64,000 bases of DNA from Poindextera sp965277425 (GCA_965277425.1 CBDICR010000007.1:1302001-1366000), one strand, 5' to 3'; positions 9,751 to 18,345 are shown, counted from the first letter of the stretch. Program-made: numbers and translations. Notes: generated by a model not told the origin, from the sequence alone.

Positions 9751-10308
9751 ATGAGCACGGTCTACGACCAGTTGGACGAGACGCTGATCGCCTTCATCCG
9801 CCGCCAGAAGCTCTTCTTCGTGGCGACCGCGCCGCTCTCGGCTGAAGGGTCCGTCAACATTTCGCCGAAGGGCTACGACAGTCTGGCGATCATCGATACC
9901 CGAACGGTCGCTTACGTGGATCTCGGCGGCTCGGGGATCGAGACCCATGCCCATGTTCGCGAAAATGGCCGTATCACGTTGATGTTCTGCGCCTTCGAGG
10001 GACCGGCGAACATCCTGCGGCTTCATGGGCGTGGCGAGACCTGCTCGTTCGACGAGCCCGGCTTCGCCGAAAAGATGACGTTGTTTCCAGCCTTCGAGCG
10101 CGCGCGGGGGGTCATCACGATACGCATCGATCGGGTGTCGGACAGTTGCGGCTGGGGCGTCCCCTTCTTCGGCTACAAGGGCGACCGCGACCAGCTTCAG
10201 CGCTGGGTCGTCGCTGGGCCGCATGAGGAATGGGCGGCGCGCCGCCACGCGGCGAACGCGGTCTCGATCGACGGTCTGCCAGGCCTGGCGCCCTACACAG
10301 AGGGCTGA
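9751..10308 (+). CDS. Pyridoxamine 5'-phosphate oxidase-fold (PPOX) family protein
   Basis: 185-aa cytoplasmic flavin-binding split-barrel protein. The N-terminus, LDETLIAFIRRQKLFFVATAPLSAEGSVNISPKGYDSL, is typical of the PPOX family group that binds FMN or F420 and acts on unknown substrates. It continues with YVDLGGSGIETHAHVRENGRITLMFCAF, also conserved there. The ATG at 9751 is preferred because GGAAGGAG lies just upstream, whereas the longer reading from 9706 adds non-conserved residues. The next gene begins 23 bp downstream and is a peroxiredoxin pseudogene. A redox or detoxification role is likely, substrate unknown. Confidence 0.85.
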   Translation: MSTVYDQLDETLIAFIRRQKLFFVATAPLSAEGSVNISPKGYDSLAIIDTRTVAYVDLGGSGIETHAHVRENGRITLMFCAFEGPANILRLHGRGETCSFDEPGFAEKMTLFPAFERARGVITIRIDRVSDSCGWGVPFFGYKGDRDQLQRWVVAGPHEEWAARRHAANAVSIDGLPGLAPYTEG

Positions 10309-10331
10309 CTTAGAGCTCAGGGTAAGCCAGA

Positions 10332-10716
10332 ATGACCGAGACCCTCTGCGAACAACTCGCCCAATTCCGCGCCGGCTGGCGCGCCCGCGTGCCCGAGAAC
10401 AGCAAGACGCTGATGGAGGCGCATATCGCCCATCTCGGCGCCAGCGGCATCACGGACCGCGCCAAGCAGGTTGGCGATCGGGCGCCCGAGGTCAAGCTTC
10501 CCGAGCAGCGCGGCCAGCCGGTCAACGTCGCCGACCTCCTGGCCAAAGGCCCTGTGGTCATAACCTTCTATCGAGGCGGCTGGCCCCCTGTCGGCGACCT
10601 ATGTGGTTGGCGGCGACGGCGTCATCCTGTTCGCCGACATCCGTGTCGACTACCGCGAGCGCACCGATCCGCTCGATGTGCTTCAGGCGCTGGGCCATCG
10701 CGTGGCCGCCGAATAG
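10332..10716 (+). pseudogene. Peroxiredoxin (AhpC/TSA family) with internal deletion
   Basis: The first part reads as a normal AhpC/TSA peroxiredoxin: an N-terminal helical region, then VGDRAPEVKLPEQRG and GPVVITFYRGGW. In the family a catalytic WCPYC motif follows at once. Here the sequence jumps, in another frame, to the usual C-terminus: TYVVGGDGVILFADIRVDYRERTDPLDVLQAL, ending at TAG 10714-10716. About 100 codons are missing, including the peroxidatic cysteine, and the frames do not match. The join is near 10585-10598. The gene cannot make an active enzyme. A longer reading through this region in the first frame into the GST gene is an artefact of the shift. Confidence 0.85.
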
Positions 10717-10817
10717 CCGGGCCGGAGCCGCGGCGGACCAACCGGGCCTGCTTTCGCCCATTCCTTGCCAACCGGCGCGGCGCGCGGCCGCCCTCAAGAC
10801 GTCTTGGAGCTCAAACC

Positions 10818-11687
10818 ATGTCCGATACATCCGCCTACACCCCGCCCAAGGTTTGGGCCTGGGACAAGGAAAACGGCGGGCGGTTCGCCAATATCAACCG
10901 GCCGATCGCCGGGCCGACACACGACAAGGACCTGCCGGTCGGCCGCCATCCGCTCCAACTCTATTCGATGGGCACGCCGAACGGCGTCAAGGTGACAATC
11001 ATGCTGGAGGAGCTGCTCGCCGCCGGTCACACGGGCGCGGAATACGACGCCTGGTTGATCCGGATCAGCGGCGACCAGTTCGGCAGCGGGTTCGTCGCGG
11101 TAAACCCCAATTCCAAGATCCCGGCGCTGATGGACCGGAGCGGCCCCGAGCCGATCCGGGTCTTCGAGTCCGGCGCCATCCTGCTGCACCTGGCCGAGAC
11201 GTTCGGCGCCTTTCTGCCGAAGAGCGGGGCGGGGCGGGCCGAGACGCTGTCGTGGCTGTTCTGGCAGATGGGCTCGGCGCCCTATCTGGGCGGCGGCTTC
11301 GGCCACTTCTACGCCTATGCGCCGAGCAAGATCGAATACGCCATCGACCGGTTCGCCATGGAGGTGAAGCGCCAGCTCGACGTGCTCGACCGGCGGCTGG
11401 GCGAGAGCACGTTCCTCGGCGGGGCCGACTATACGATCGCCGACATGGCCGTCTGGCCTTGGTACGGCAACCTGGCCAGAGGCTTGGCTTACGAAGCCGG
11501 GGAATTTCTGCAGGTACAGGACTACAAGAACCTGCAGCGCTGGACCGCCATGATCGGAGAGCGGCCAGCGGTGAAGCGGGGCCAGATGGTCAACAGGCCC
11601 TTTGGCGAACTCTCCACTCAGCTGCACGAACGCCACGAAGCCGCCGATTTCGAAACCAAGACGCAGGACAAGCTATCCGCCAGCTAG
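10818..11687 (+). CDS. yghU: Glutathione S-transferase, YghU (nu-class) type
   Basis: 289-aa cytoplasmic GST. The N-terminus PPKVWAWDKENGGRFANINRPIAG and the following LPVGRHPLQLYSMGTPNGVKVTIMLEEL are hallmarks of the YghU/YfcG group, which binds two glutathiones and acts as a disulfide-bond reductase. The thioredoxin-like domain runs to about residue 140 (NPNSKIPALMD, VFESGAILLHLAE), and the helical domain follows with YTIADMAVWPWYG. The ATG at 10818 starts the conserved part. It lies downstream of the PPOX gene and the peroxiredoxin pseudogene, which suggests an oxidative-stress or detoxification theme. Confidence 0.9.
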   Translation: MSDTSAYTPPKVWAWDKENGGRFANINRPIAGPTHDKDLPVGRHPLQLYSMGTPNGVKVTIMLEELLAAGHTGAEYDAWLIRISGDQFGSGFVAVNPNSKIPALMDRSGPEPIRVFESGAILLHLAETFGAFLPKSGAGRAETLSWLFWQMGSAPYLGGGFGHFYAYAPSKIEYAIDRFAMEVKRQLDVLDRRLGESTFLGGADYTIADMAVWPWYGNLARGLAYEAGEFLQVQDYKNLQRWTAMIGERPAVKRGQMVNRPFGELSTQLHERHEAADFETKTQDKLSAS

Positions 11688-11755
11688 TGTGGCTATAGAT
11701 TCAGAAATTCGCTCCCGGCCCCCACAAAGCGACGGCGAATTTCTGAATCGCCACA
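11688..11755. repeat. Long imperfect hairpin after the GST gene
   Basis: The left arm at 11688-11712 and the right arm at 11735-11755 are inverted repeats: GATTCAGAAATTCGC pairs with GCGAATTTCTGAATC, and the outer TGTGGC pairs with GCCACA after a four-base bulge. The loop is about 22 bases. It begins immediately after the GST stop codon. It has no T-run, so it is not a textbook intrinsic terminator, but it could still end or stabilise the GST transcript. It could also be a small mobile palindrome. Confidence 0.6.
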
Positions 11756-11840
11756 CCAGTTGCGCGCGGTCGATGCGAAAAGGCGCTAGCCTCACCACCT
11801 CCAAACCGGCTACTCAAAACGATGCACAAGGAGGTCGCAA

Positions 11841-12710
11841 ATGACTTCGGCAAAGGTTCAGGACCGGTCCTTGCCCTCGGCGACCACGGATCCAGCCCGA
11901 GCGTTCGCCGATCTGGACGCCTACGGCTATTGCATCGTCGCCGACGTCCTCGCCCCGGCCCAGGTGGGGACGCTGCGCCAGCGGGTGATCGAGCAGGGCC
12001 ATGGCGAAGAGGCTAACGGCGTCGCCTTCCACGACAGCAAGACCAACCAGCGCATTTGGATGATGGTCAACAAGGGCCGGATGTTCCGCGACCTGGTCAT
12101 CCACCCGTTCGCCATGACGATGATGCCGCACCTGCTCGACAAGGATTTCATCCTGTCCAGCCTGACGGCCAACATCGCCAGGCCGGGCGGCGAGCCGATG
12201 TATCTGCACGCCGACCAGGGCTATGTCGGTTTCTGGACGCCCAAGCCGGTGGTGGCCAACATCCTTTGGATGCTGGACGATTTCAGCGACGAGAACGGCG
12301 GCACGCGGCTGATTCCCGGCAGTCATAAGCGCGCGCGGCTGCCCGAGGACACCCAGGACCGGACGATCGCCGCCTCTGGCAAGGCCGGCTCGGCCCTGGT
12401 CTTCGACGGCCGGCTGATCCACGGGACCGGGGCCAATCGAACCGGGGACGTCCAGCGCCACGGCATCCTGACCTACTACTGCCGCCCCTTCATCCGCCAG
12501 CAGGAGAACTTCTTCCTGGGCATGGCGCCGGAGCTCAGAACCACCGAACGCGAGGTTTTCCTGGAGCGGGTCGGCTACCGGATCTGGGCCGGCCTCGGCC
12601 GCACCGACGCGCCGGGCGAGCACGGGCTGCTGAGGCGTCTCGAACAGCCCGTCGGCGGGCTGGATGCGCGCGGCCACGCCGCCGCGGATGCGGACATCGC
12701 CCTGCCCTGA
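11841..12710 (+). CDS. Phytanoyl-CoA dioxygenase (PhyH) family protein
   Basis: 289-aa Fe(II)/2-oxoglutarate-dependent oxygenase. The metal triad is visible as H123 and D125 (YLHADQG) with H194 (RLIHGTGANRT), and R200 is placed to hold 2-oxoglutarate. Between them lies DENGGTRLIPGSH, typical of PhyH enzymes. An AAGGAGG ribosome-binding site sits just before the ATG at 11841. Family members hydroxylate fatty acyl chains, terpenoids or other secondary metabolites. A symporter gene follows within 80 bp, and SDR, hydrolase and TonB-receptor genes lie beyond an IS-containing insert. A role in uptake and breakdown of a lipophilic or terpenoid compound is inferred. Confidence 0.88.
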   Translation: MTSAKVQDRSLPSATTDPARAFADLDAYGYCIVADVLAPAQVGTLRQRVIEQGHGEEANGVAFHDSKTNQRIWMMVNKGRMFRDLVIHPFAMTMMPHLLDKDFILSSLTANIARPGGEPMYLHADQGYVGFWTPKPVVANILWMLDDFSDENGGTRLIPGSHKRARLPEDTQDRTIAASGKAGSALVFDGRLIHGTGANRTGDVQRHGILTYYCRPFIRQQENFFLGMAPELRTTEREVFLERVGYRIWAGLGRTDAPGEHGLLRRLEQPVGGLDARGHAAADADIALP

Positions 12711-12785
12711 CCTCAGGCCCGATGCGGCTGGCCTTCCCTCGCCGCCTATGCCAAAAGCCTGCGGGCAATAATTTGAGCATAGGGT

Positions 12786-14312
12786 ATGGAGCCGGCGGCG
12801 ATGTCCGTTCGACCGACGCATCGGCCGCCGCTGCGGCTGCCCACCAAGGTGAGCTACGGCCTCGGCTCGGTCGCGGTCGGGGTGTCGGGCGCGGGCCTGT
12901 CGGGCGCCGTCCTGCAGATCTACCTCAACCAGGTCCTCGGCCTGCCGGCGCTGCTGGTGGGGGCGAGCATCATGGTTTCGCTGATGGTCGACGCGGTGAT
13001 CGATCCCTTGATCGGCCAGTGGTCGGACAAGGCCCGGTCGCGCTGGGGCCGGCGACACCCGTTCATGTACGCCTCGGCCATTCCGGTCGCGGTGCTGCTC
13101 TATCTGCTGTGGAACGCCCCGCGCGGTCTTTCGAACGGCGCCCTGATCGTCTTCACCCTGGCGATGATGATCGCGCTGCGCTTGGCGGTCAGTGTCTACA
13201 CCATACCCAGCAACGCCCTGACCCCGGAACTGACGGCGGACTATGACGAGCGGACCACGCTGCAGAGCTATCGCTGGTTCTTCGGCATCATCGGCGCGGC
13301 GACGATCACCTTCATACTCAACGAGGTCTTCCTGCGCACCAGCGCGCACAACCCGCTCGGCATCCTCAACCGCCAGGGCTACGCCCAGTTCGGCGTGCTG
13401 GCGGCGGTTGTCACCTTCGTCTCGATCCTGGTCTCGACCGCCGGCACCCACGACCAGATCCGCCATCTGCCCCAGGCCGCCCGCCGCCCGCGCGCCGACC
13501 TGGCCACGACCCTTCGCGAGATCAGGCTGACCTTGACCAACCGCTCGCTCGTCGCCCTGATGCTGGGCGGCGTCCTGGGCGGTATCGGCGGCGGCATCGG
13601 CGGCGGCCTGAGCATCTATCTCTACACCTACTTCTGGGGCCTCGATCCGGGCCAGTTCGCCTTCCTGATCCCCCTAGGCTCGGTGGGTTCGATCATCGCG
13701 GTCTTCATCGCCCCTTACCTGTCGCGGCGCTTGGGCAAGAAGACCGCGGTGATCGGCCTGTTCTCCGTCTCGGTGGTCACCGCCGCCGGGCCGCTCTTTC
13801 TGCGCCTCACCAACCTGATGGTCATGAACGGATCGCCCTGGCTGACGCCGATCCTGATCGCGGACGGCATGGTCACCTCGACGGTCGCGGTGGTGGGCTA
13901 CATCCTGGTCGGCTCGATGATGGCCGACGTGGTGGAGGATGCGGCGGTGAGGACCGGCGTCCGGTCCGAAGGCCTGCTCTTCGCCGCCAACGGCCTTTTG
14001 CCCAAGTTCACCGGCGGCATCGGCGCCTTCATCGCCGGGCTTTTGCTCACCCTGGTGCATTTTCCGCCGCACGCGCTCAAGGGCTCGGTCAGCCCGGAGC
14101 TGATGCGGCATCTGGCGATGATCTACCTGCCCGTCACCGCTTTTTTCAGCATCGTGTCCATCGCCGTGCTCGGCTTCTACCGGATCGACCGCACGGTCCA
14201 CGAGCACAACCTGGAGACCCTGCGCGAGGCGGCCGCCTCGGCCGAGGCCAGCCAGGGTGTCGAGGCGATCGAGATGGGCGACGCGGCGGCGCCGGTCACC
14301 CGGATGTTCTAG
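12786..14312 (+). CDS. GPH-family sugar:cation symporter (MFS)
   Basis: 508-aa inner-membrane transporter. The sequence KVSYGLGSVAVGV, then MVDAVIDPLIGQWSDKARSRWGRRHPFMYASAIP, is the signature of the glycoside-pentoside-hexuronide:cation symporter family. About 12 hydrophobic segments follow, including the glycine-rich LGGVLGGIGGGIGGGLSIYLY. Starts are possible at 12786 or 12801. The substrate cannot be read from sequence. In proteobacterial catabolic clusters such transporters often sit with TonB receptors and dioxygenases, and they need not carry sugars. Its stop codon TAG overlaps the left end of the IS630 region. Confidence 0.88.
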   Translation: MEPAAMSVRPTHRPPLRLPTKVSYGLGSVAVGVSGAGLSGAVLQIYLNQVLGLPALLVGASIMVSLMVDAVIDPLIGQWSDKARSRWGRRHPFMYASAIPVAVLLYLLWNAPRGLSNGALIVFTLAMMIALRLAVSVYTIPSNALTPELTADYDERTTLQSYRWFFGIIGAATITFILNEVFLRTSAHNPLGILNRQGYAQFGVLAAVVTFVSILVSTAGTHDQIRHLPQAARRPRADLATTLREIRLTLTNRSLVALMLGGVLGGIGGGIGGGLSIYLYTYFWGLDPGQFAFLIPLGSVGSIIAVFIAPYLSRRLGKKTAVIGLFSVSVVTAAGPLFLRLTNLMVMNGSPWLTPILIADGMVTSTVAVVGYILVGSMMADVVEDAAVRTGVRSEGLLFAANGLLPKFTGGIGAFIAGLLLTLVHFPPHALKGSVSPELMRHLAMIYLPVTAFFSIVSIAVLGFYRIDRTVHEHNLETLREAAASAEASQGVEAIEMGDAAAPVTRMF

Positions 14313-15481
14313 TGGATTGATTGGGACAGAAGAGTCCGGTTTGGGATTCCGCGCAGCGTGGCGTCGTGCGAGTCTGCGGGATGCGTACAGGCGTCACCTT
14401 CCACCTGAGCCCCACCGATCGTAAGCGGCTTCAGGCGATTGTCGATGACGGCAACAGTCTGCAGAAGCACGCTTGGCGCGCGCGGATCGTGCTGGCCACG
14501 GCCGAGGGACTGGGCACGGCGGCGATCATGCGCGCGGTCGGCGTCAGCAAGACGGCGGTCTGGCGCTGGCAGGCGCGGTTCATGGAGGAGGGTCTGGAAA
14601 GTCTGCTGCGCGACAAGACCCGGCCGCCCGGCACGCCGCGGCTGCCGGAGGATGTGGCCGATCGGATCGTGACCCTGACGCTCAGCGATCCGCCCGGCGA
14701 GAGGACGCACTGGACTGGGCGGCTGATGGCCAAGGTTGCGGGCGTGGGCCTGACCTCGGTTCAGCGCATCTGGCGGGCTCATGGCCTGGCCCCGCACCGC
14801 ATTCGCACCTTCAAGCTGTCCAACGATCCGAAGTTCGCCGCCAAGGTCCGCGACATCGTCGGACTCTATGTCGATCCTCCCGCCCACGCCGTGGTGCTCA
14901 GCGTCGACGAGAAGTCCCAGATTCAGGCCCTGGATCGCACCCAGCCCGGCTTGCCGCTCAAGAAGGGCCGGGCCGGGACCATGACTCACGATTACAAGCG
15001 CCACGGCATGACCACCCTATTCGCCGCGCTCGACGTGCTGGAAGGCAAGGTCATCGGGAGATGCATGCAGCGCCACCGGCACCAGGAGTTCATCCGCTTC
15101 CTGAACGCCGTTGAGCGCGAGGTCCCGGCCGGCAAGATCATCCACGCCATCCTCGACAACTACGCCACCCACAAGCATCCCAAGGTGATCGAATGGCTGG
15201 GCCGGCATCCACGCTGGACGTTCCACTTCACGCCCACCTCGGCCAGCTGGCTGAACGCCGTCGAGGGCTTCTTCGCCATCCTGACCAAGCGGCGCCTCAA
15301 GCGTGGCGTCTTCAAGGGCGTTGTCGATCTGCAGGCGGCCATCAATCGCTTCGTCGCCGACCACAACCAGACGTCCAAGCCTTTCGTCTGGACCGCCGAT
15401 CCAGACAAAATCATCGCCGCCGCAGCGCGCGGACACCAAGTGTTGGATTCAAATCTGTCGTGATCCACACCCCATCGAATC
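14312..15481 (+). mobile_element. IS630-family insertion sequence, right boundary uncertain
   Basis: The left end is at 14312, GTGGATTGATTGGGACAG, directly preceded by TA, the IS630 target dinucleotide. The transposase gene is intact. A weak inverted match lies just after the transposase (15468-15481; read inverted it is GTGATTCGATGGGG), which would give a normal IS size of about 1.17 kb, but no TA follows it. A much better inverted copy of the left end, GTGGATTGATT with flanking TA, lies at 18289-18301. The right boundary is therefore unclear. Confidence 0.65.
14381..15463 (+). CDS. IS630-family transposase
   Basis: 360-aa DDE transposase. The N-terminus has an HTH: LQKHAWRARIVLATAEGLGTAAIMRAVGVSKTAVWRWQARF, followed by a second HTH around VGLTSVQRIWRAHGL. 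The catalytic residues are visible as the first D in SVDEKSQIQALD, the second in HAILDNYATHKHPKV, and the acidic third in SASWLNAVEGFFAILTKRRL. The ORF is full length and uninterrupted, so the element may still be active. The ATG at 14381 precedes the conserved part; the longer reading runs into the IS end. It separates the dioxygenase/symporter genes from the SDR/hydrolase/receptor genes. Confidence 0.93.
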   Translation: MRTGVTFHLSPTDRKRLQAIVDDGNSLQKHAWRARIVLATAEGLGTAAIMRAVGVSKTAVWRWQARFMEEGLESLLRDKTRPPGTPRLPEDVADRIVTLTLSDPPGERTHWTGRLMAKVAGVGLTSVQRIWRAHGLAPHRIRTFKLSNDPKFAAKVRDIVGLYVDPPAHAVVLSVDEKSQIQALDRTQPGLPLKKGRAGTMTHDYKRHGMTTLFAALDVLEGKVIGRCMQRHRHQEFIRFLNAVEREVPAGKIIHAILDNYATHKHPKVIEWLGRHPRWTFHFTPTSASWLNAVEGFFAILTKRRLKRGVFKGVVDLQAAINRFVADHNQTSKPFVWTADPDKIIAAAARGHQVLDSNLS

Positions 15482-15663
15482 ACCCCGACCCACGCCGCCG
15501 GCGTCGATCGGTGAAGCTTGTCCGTTTTCCCGTCCGGAATTCAATTTGTCCGGAAACTCATGCAGCCACCGACCGTTCCGGACAGAATCGCTATGTCCGC
15601 GCCGTGATCGATTGCCGGACAGCGGAGTCCCCGGCTACGGAACCGCCTTCGCCGCGCCTGCGC

Positions 15664-16860
15664 TCAAGGCGGAGCGTGCGGCTCCAGCGCGAGCGCCGGC
15701 GCGATCCCGACGCCGCCGGCCGACGGGTGAGCGCCGTAATAGCGCCAGAGCAGCCAGAAGAGGCCGCCGATCGCCGGCAAGGCGGTGAGCAGCATCACGC
15801 TGAGCGATCCGCCCAGCGCGGAGATGGCGGCGGCGGTGAGCATGCCGGAGCCACAGCCGATGTCCCACGCGCCTTCGGTGGCGATGTTGTAGCGGAACGG
15901 ACAGGGCGATGCCTGCGCGAGGTTGTAGAGCGGCGTCGAGATCGCCGGGGTGATCAGGGCGGTGGCGATGGCCGCAAGCGCGTTGGCGGCGACCGCCAGC
16001 CACAGGTGGCCGAAGGCTGCGGCCTGGGTCAGCGCCAGCGCCATTGTGACGACGCAGGCGAGCGCGGCGGTGCGCCGCCCGCCCCCGCGGTCGATATGGC
16101 GTCCGAAGAGCAAGGTCAGCGCTGCACCGACCAGGGCCGCCAAGGCCACCGCTCCGCCGAACGCGCCAATGCTCGAACCTAGCGAGACGAACAACGCGAC
16201 CTGCCAGACGTTGTAGATGCAGGCGGCCTGCCAGCCGTCGACCAGGAAGATTGCGACGCCCTCGCGCGCGGCGCGGTAAGCGCCGGGCGCCTCGCGCGGG
16301 GGCATGACATTGGGCGCGGCTAGAAGCGGCGCCGCGGAAAGCGCCTGCACGGCGGCGACGGCCCCGAACATCCAGCGCGGACCTGCGTTGAGCAGCAGCC
16401 AGGCGCCGACGAGCGGGGCCACGATGCCGATGATCGTCGCTGTAGCTTCGCGAATACCGACCTGATGGCCGCGATGCTCGGCGTCGCCGAGGGAAGCGAA
16501 ATAGGCGTGGTAGGAAGGCCAGTAGAGGGTGCTGGCGACGGCGACGAGGACGGCGTTCGCCAGTAGCGGCCAGCCAACACCGTGCACCTCGGCGTAAATG
16601 GGGTACTGGGCTGCGGTGAGCAGTGCGCCGGCGATCACCAGGGGTTTTAGGCCCCACCGCTTGCCGATCGGCAAGATCAACGGCCGAAGGACGAAGCGGC
16701 CGGTGACAATGCTGGCGAGCCAGACAAACGTCATCGGGACGGGGACGCCCGCGCGCAGCAGGACGGCAATGACGAGCGTGCCGCCTGCGCCCTGCGCCAG
16801 CGCCTGGATGGCGTAGTGGATGTTGACACGATTGACCGCGTCGTTGCCGAAGAAGGCCAT
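15664..16860 (-). CDS. MFS transporter, substrate unknown
   Basis: 398-aa membrane protein with about 12 hydrophobic segments. The first half has LASIVTGRFVLRPLILPIGKRWGLKPLVIAGALL, which fits the loop between helices 2 and 3 of MFS carriers. LLFGRHIDRGGGRR in the second half fits the matching loop between helices 8 and 9. I cannot assign a subfamily or substrate. It lies inside the block bounded by the IS630 left end and its inverted copy at 18.3 kb, so it may have arrived as a passenger. Just past its 3' end, at 15500-15610, are several GTCCGG / CCGGAC motifs of unknown meaning. Confidence 0.78.
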   Translation of the reverse strand: MAFFGNDAVNRVNIHYAIQALAQGAGGTLVIAVLLRAGVPVPMTFVWLASIVTGRFVLRPLILPIGKRWGLKPLVIAGALLTAAQYPIYAEVHGVGWPLLANAVLVAVASTLYWPSYHAYFASLGDAEHRGHQVGIREATATIIGIVAPLVGAWLLLNAGPRWMFGAVAAVQALSAAPLLAAPNVMPPREAPGAYRAAREGVAIFLVDGWQAACIYNVWQVALFVSLGSSIGAFGGAVALAALVGAALTLLFGRHIDRGGGRRTAALACVVTMALALTQAAAFGHLWLAVAANALAAIATALITPAISTPLYNLAQASPCPFRYNIATEGAWDIGCGSGMLTAAAISALGGSLSVMLLTALPAIGGLFWLLWRYYGAHPSAGGVGIAPALALEPHAPP

Positions 16861-17171
16861 GTTAGGAAAGCCGTGAGATGAGAGGAGGATCGATAGGCGC
16901 TCGCCCGCGCTATCCGCGGGCAGGCCGGCGTGCGTGCCGTCCAGGGGCTATCGAATCCGACCGGGCAACTGACTGTGCTCCGCTGCCCGGCCATATGGCG
17001 GCAATCCGCCGCGCCGCGCAAGGGCCCTCCGCGCGCCTTGTTGCTGCACCGCAACATGAAGCTGTGCTATGGGGCGGCGTCACTCATTGCCATCAGGACC
17101 CTTCCCGACAGCGGACCCTGCGCGTCGTCCGTCAAACGACACCGCTGCGAACAGTTTTCTCGGCGGCGGGG
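16861..17171. other. Intergenic, no gene seen
   Basis: This 311-bp stretch separates the MFS gene start from the 3' end of the VOC gene. Short frames exist on both strands but none shows family resemblance or a ribosome-binding site. It should contain the promoter of the minus-strand MFS gene, but I see no clear promoter elements. Confidence 0.5.
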
Positions 17172-17540
17172 CTACAGGTGAACGGCCTCAAGCTTGTACC
17201 CATCCGGGTCGACCACGAAGGCGGCGTAATAGGTCGGGCTGTAGTGCGGCCTGAGTCCGGGCGGCCCATTGCAGGTCGCGCCAGCCTCGATGGCTGCGGC
17301 ATGGAAGCGGTCGACGGCTTCTGAGCTGTTCGCGGTGAACGCGACGTGGAAGCCCGCGCCAGGCGCAGCGCTATCTTTTCTCGGAAACAGGGCAAGCTTG
17401 TCGTTGCCGCCTTCGACGCCGTAGCCCACGCCGTGCTCGCTGGTCCAAACGCGGGCGTAGCCAAGGGCGCTCAGCGTGGCGTCATAGACCTGCGTGGACC
17501 GTTTGAGGTCGGCGACTCCAAACGACAAGTGGCCAATCAT
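17172..17540 (-). CDS. VOC (glyoxalase/bleomycin-resistance) family protein
   Basis: 122-aa protein of the vicinal-oxygen-chelate fold. It starts with MIGHLSFGVADLKRSTQVYDATLSALGY and ends with PTYYAAFVVDPDGYKLEAVHL, both typical of this group. The ATG at 17540 matches the family start, while the longer reading from 17633 adds 31 non-conserved residues. Metal ligands probably include H4 and the E near the C-terminus. Members act on small aldehydes, aromatics or antibiotics, and the substrate here is unknown. Confidence 0.87.
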   Translation of the reverse strand: MIGHLSFGVADLKRSTQVYDATLSALGYARVWTSEHGVGYGVEGGNDKLALFPRKDSAAPGAGFHVAFTANSSEAVDRFHAAAIEAGATCNGPPGLRPHYSPTYYAAFVVDPDGYKLEAVHL

Positions 17541-17659
17541 CGCCTGCGCTCCGCCCCTTGCGCCACAGTCGCCGCGATTCCGATCGGCGGCTGGCATGGA
17601 GCCGCACTTTGCATTGAAGGCGCCTGTCCGCAAAGTGACGGCGCATCGGACGAGGCTCG

Positions 17660-18160
17660 CTACAGCGCACCTATCAACTGTCTGATGTCGGCTGTGAGTC
17701 GATCGACAGTAACTTCGAATCCGGCCCTGTCGGTATCGATGACAAGATCGCTGAATGGTCGGACATCGTACCCTTCATCGATCATGACCTTGATCCGATG
17801 GCGCTCAGCGTGGCTGAACCGCCGCCCTCGGCCCGCGTCAGTGATGCTTTCGTAGGACGCGCGGAGGCTGACGAACCACGGCCGTATCCCAGCGTCGCCG
17901 AATTTCCGTCGATAATAGATCCAGCCGGTACAGCCCAGTGGATAGGCCACCACTACGGCGTGCCTTTGGTCCAACACCGCGAGCCCGGCCGCGACAACGG
18001 CTTCGCTCGTGCGTTTTATCGAGCTGTACCATGGCTTGAGCGGATCAGAATAATCGTCGCCATCGACAAACCCGCCATCGATGTTGTCTGCGAGCGCGCG
18101 CCCGAGAGTGGTCTTTCCTACACCCACAGGTCCGTTGAGGAAGATGGCGTGCTTCGACAT
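17660..18160 (-). CDS. P-loop kinase-like protein (shikimate/gluconate-kinase-like)
   Basis: 166-aa protein starting with MSKHAIFLNGPVGVGKTTLGRALADNIDGGFVDGDDY. The GPVGVGKTT P-loop followed by a conserved acidic GDDY is the layout of small-molecule kinases such as shikimate or gluconate kinase. RRFSHAERHRIKVMIDEGYDVRPF is in the lid region, and VIDTDRAGFEVTVDRL fits the C-terminal strand and helix of these enzymes. Which molecule is phosphorylated is not evident. It is in the same IS-bounded block as the VOC and MFS genes. Confidence 0.7.
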   Translation of the reverse strand: MSKHAIFLNGPVGVGKTTLGRALADNIDGGFVDGDDYSDPLKPWYSSIKRTSEAVVAAGLAVLDQRHAVVVAYPLGCTGWIYYRRKFGDAGIRPWFVSLRASYESITDAGRGRRFSHAERHRIKVMIDEGYDVRPFSDLVIDTDRAGFEVTVDRLTADIRQLIGAL

Positions 18161-18288
18161 ACCGGCATCGTGACCGCCGAGAAGCCAAGATCAAGCCCGT
18201 CCGCCTAATGACCCGTTGTCGGACTGCCCTACCGCTCCCAGGCGTCGCGCCGGTTGGCCGAGATTTGCGCATCGGCACCAAGCGTCTG

Positions 18289-18301
18289 AATCAATCCACT
18301 A
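18289..18301. repeat. Inverted copy of the IS630 left end
   Basis: AATCAATCCACTA here is the exact reverse complement of TAGTGGATTGATT at 14310-14322. Both copies show the 11-bp end GTGGATTGATT bounded by TA. A second IS630-type terminus is the simplest explanation, so the interval 14310-18301 may be or have been a single mobile unit. Confidence 0.6.
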
Positions 18302-18345
18302 GGTCTCGATCCGGAGGCCGTCCCGATCGCGGATAAGGGCCCGCA

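Noticed and set aside
11814..13466. A 550-codon open frame on the minus strand
   Set aside because: It is antisense to the PhyH and GPH genes, is rich in Arg/Gly/Asp/Gln as expected from reverse reading of GC-rich codons, and shows no domain.
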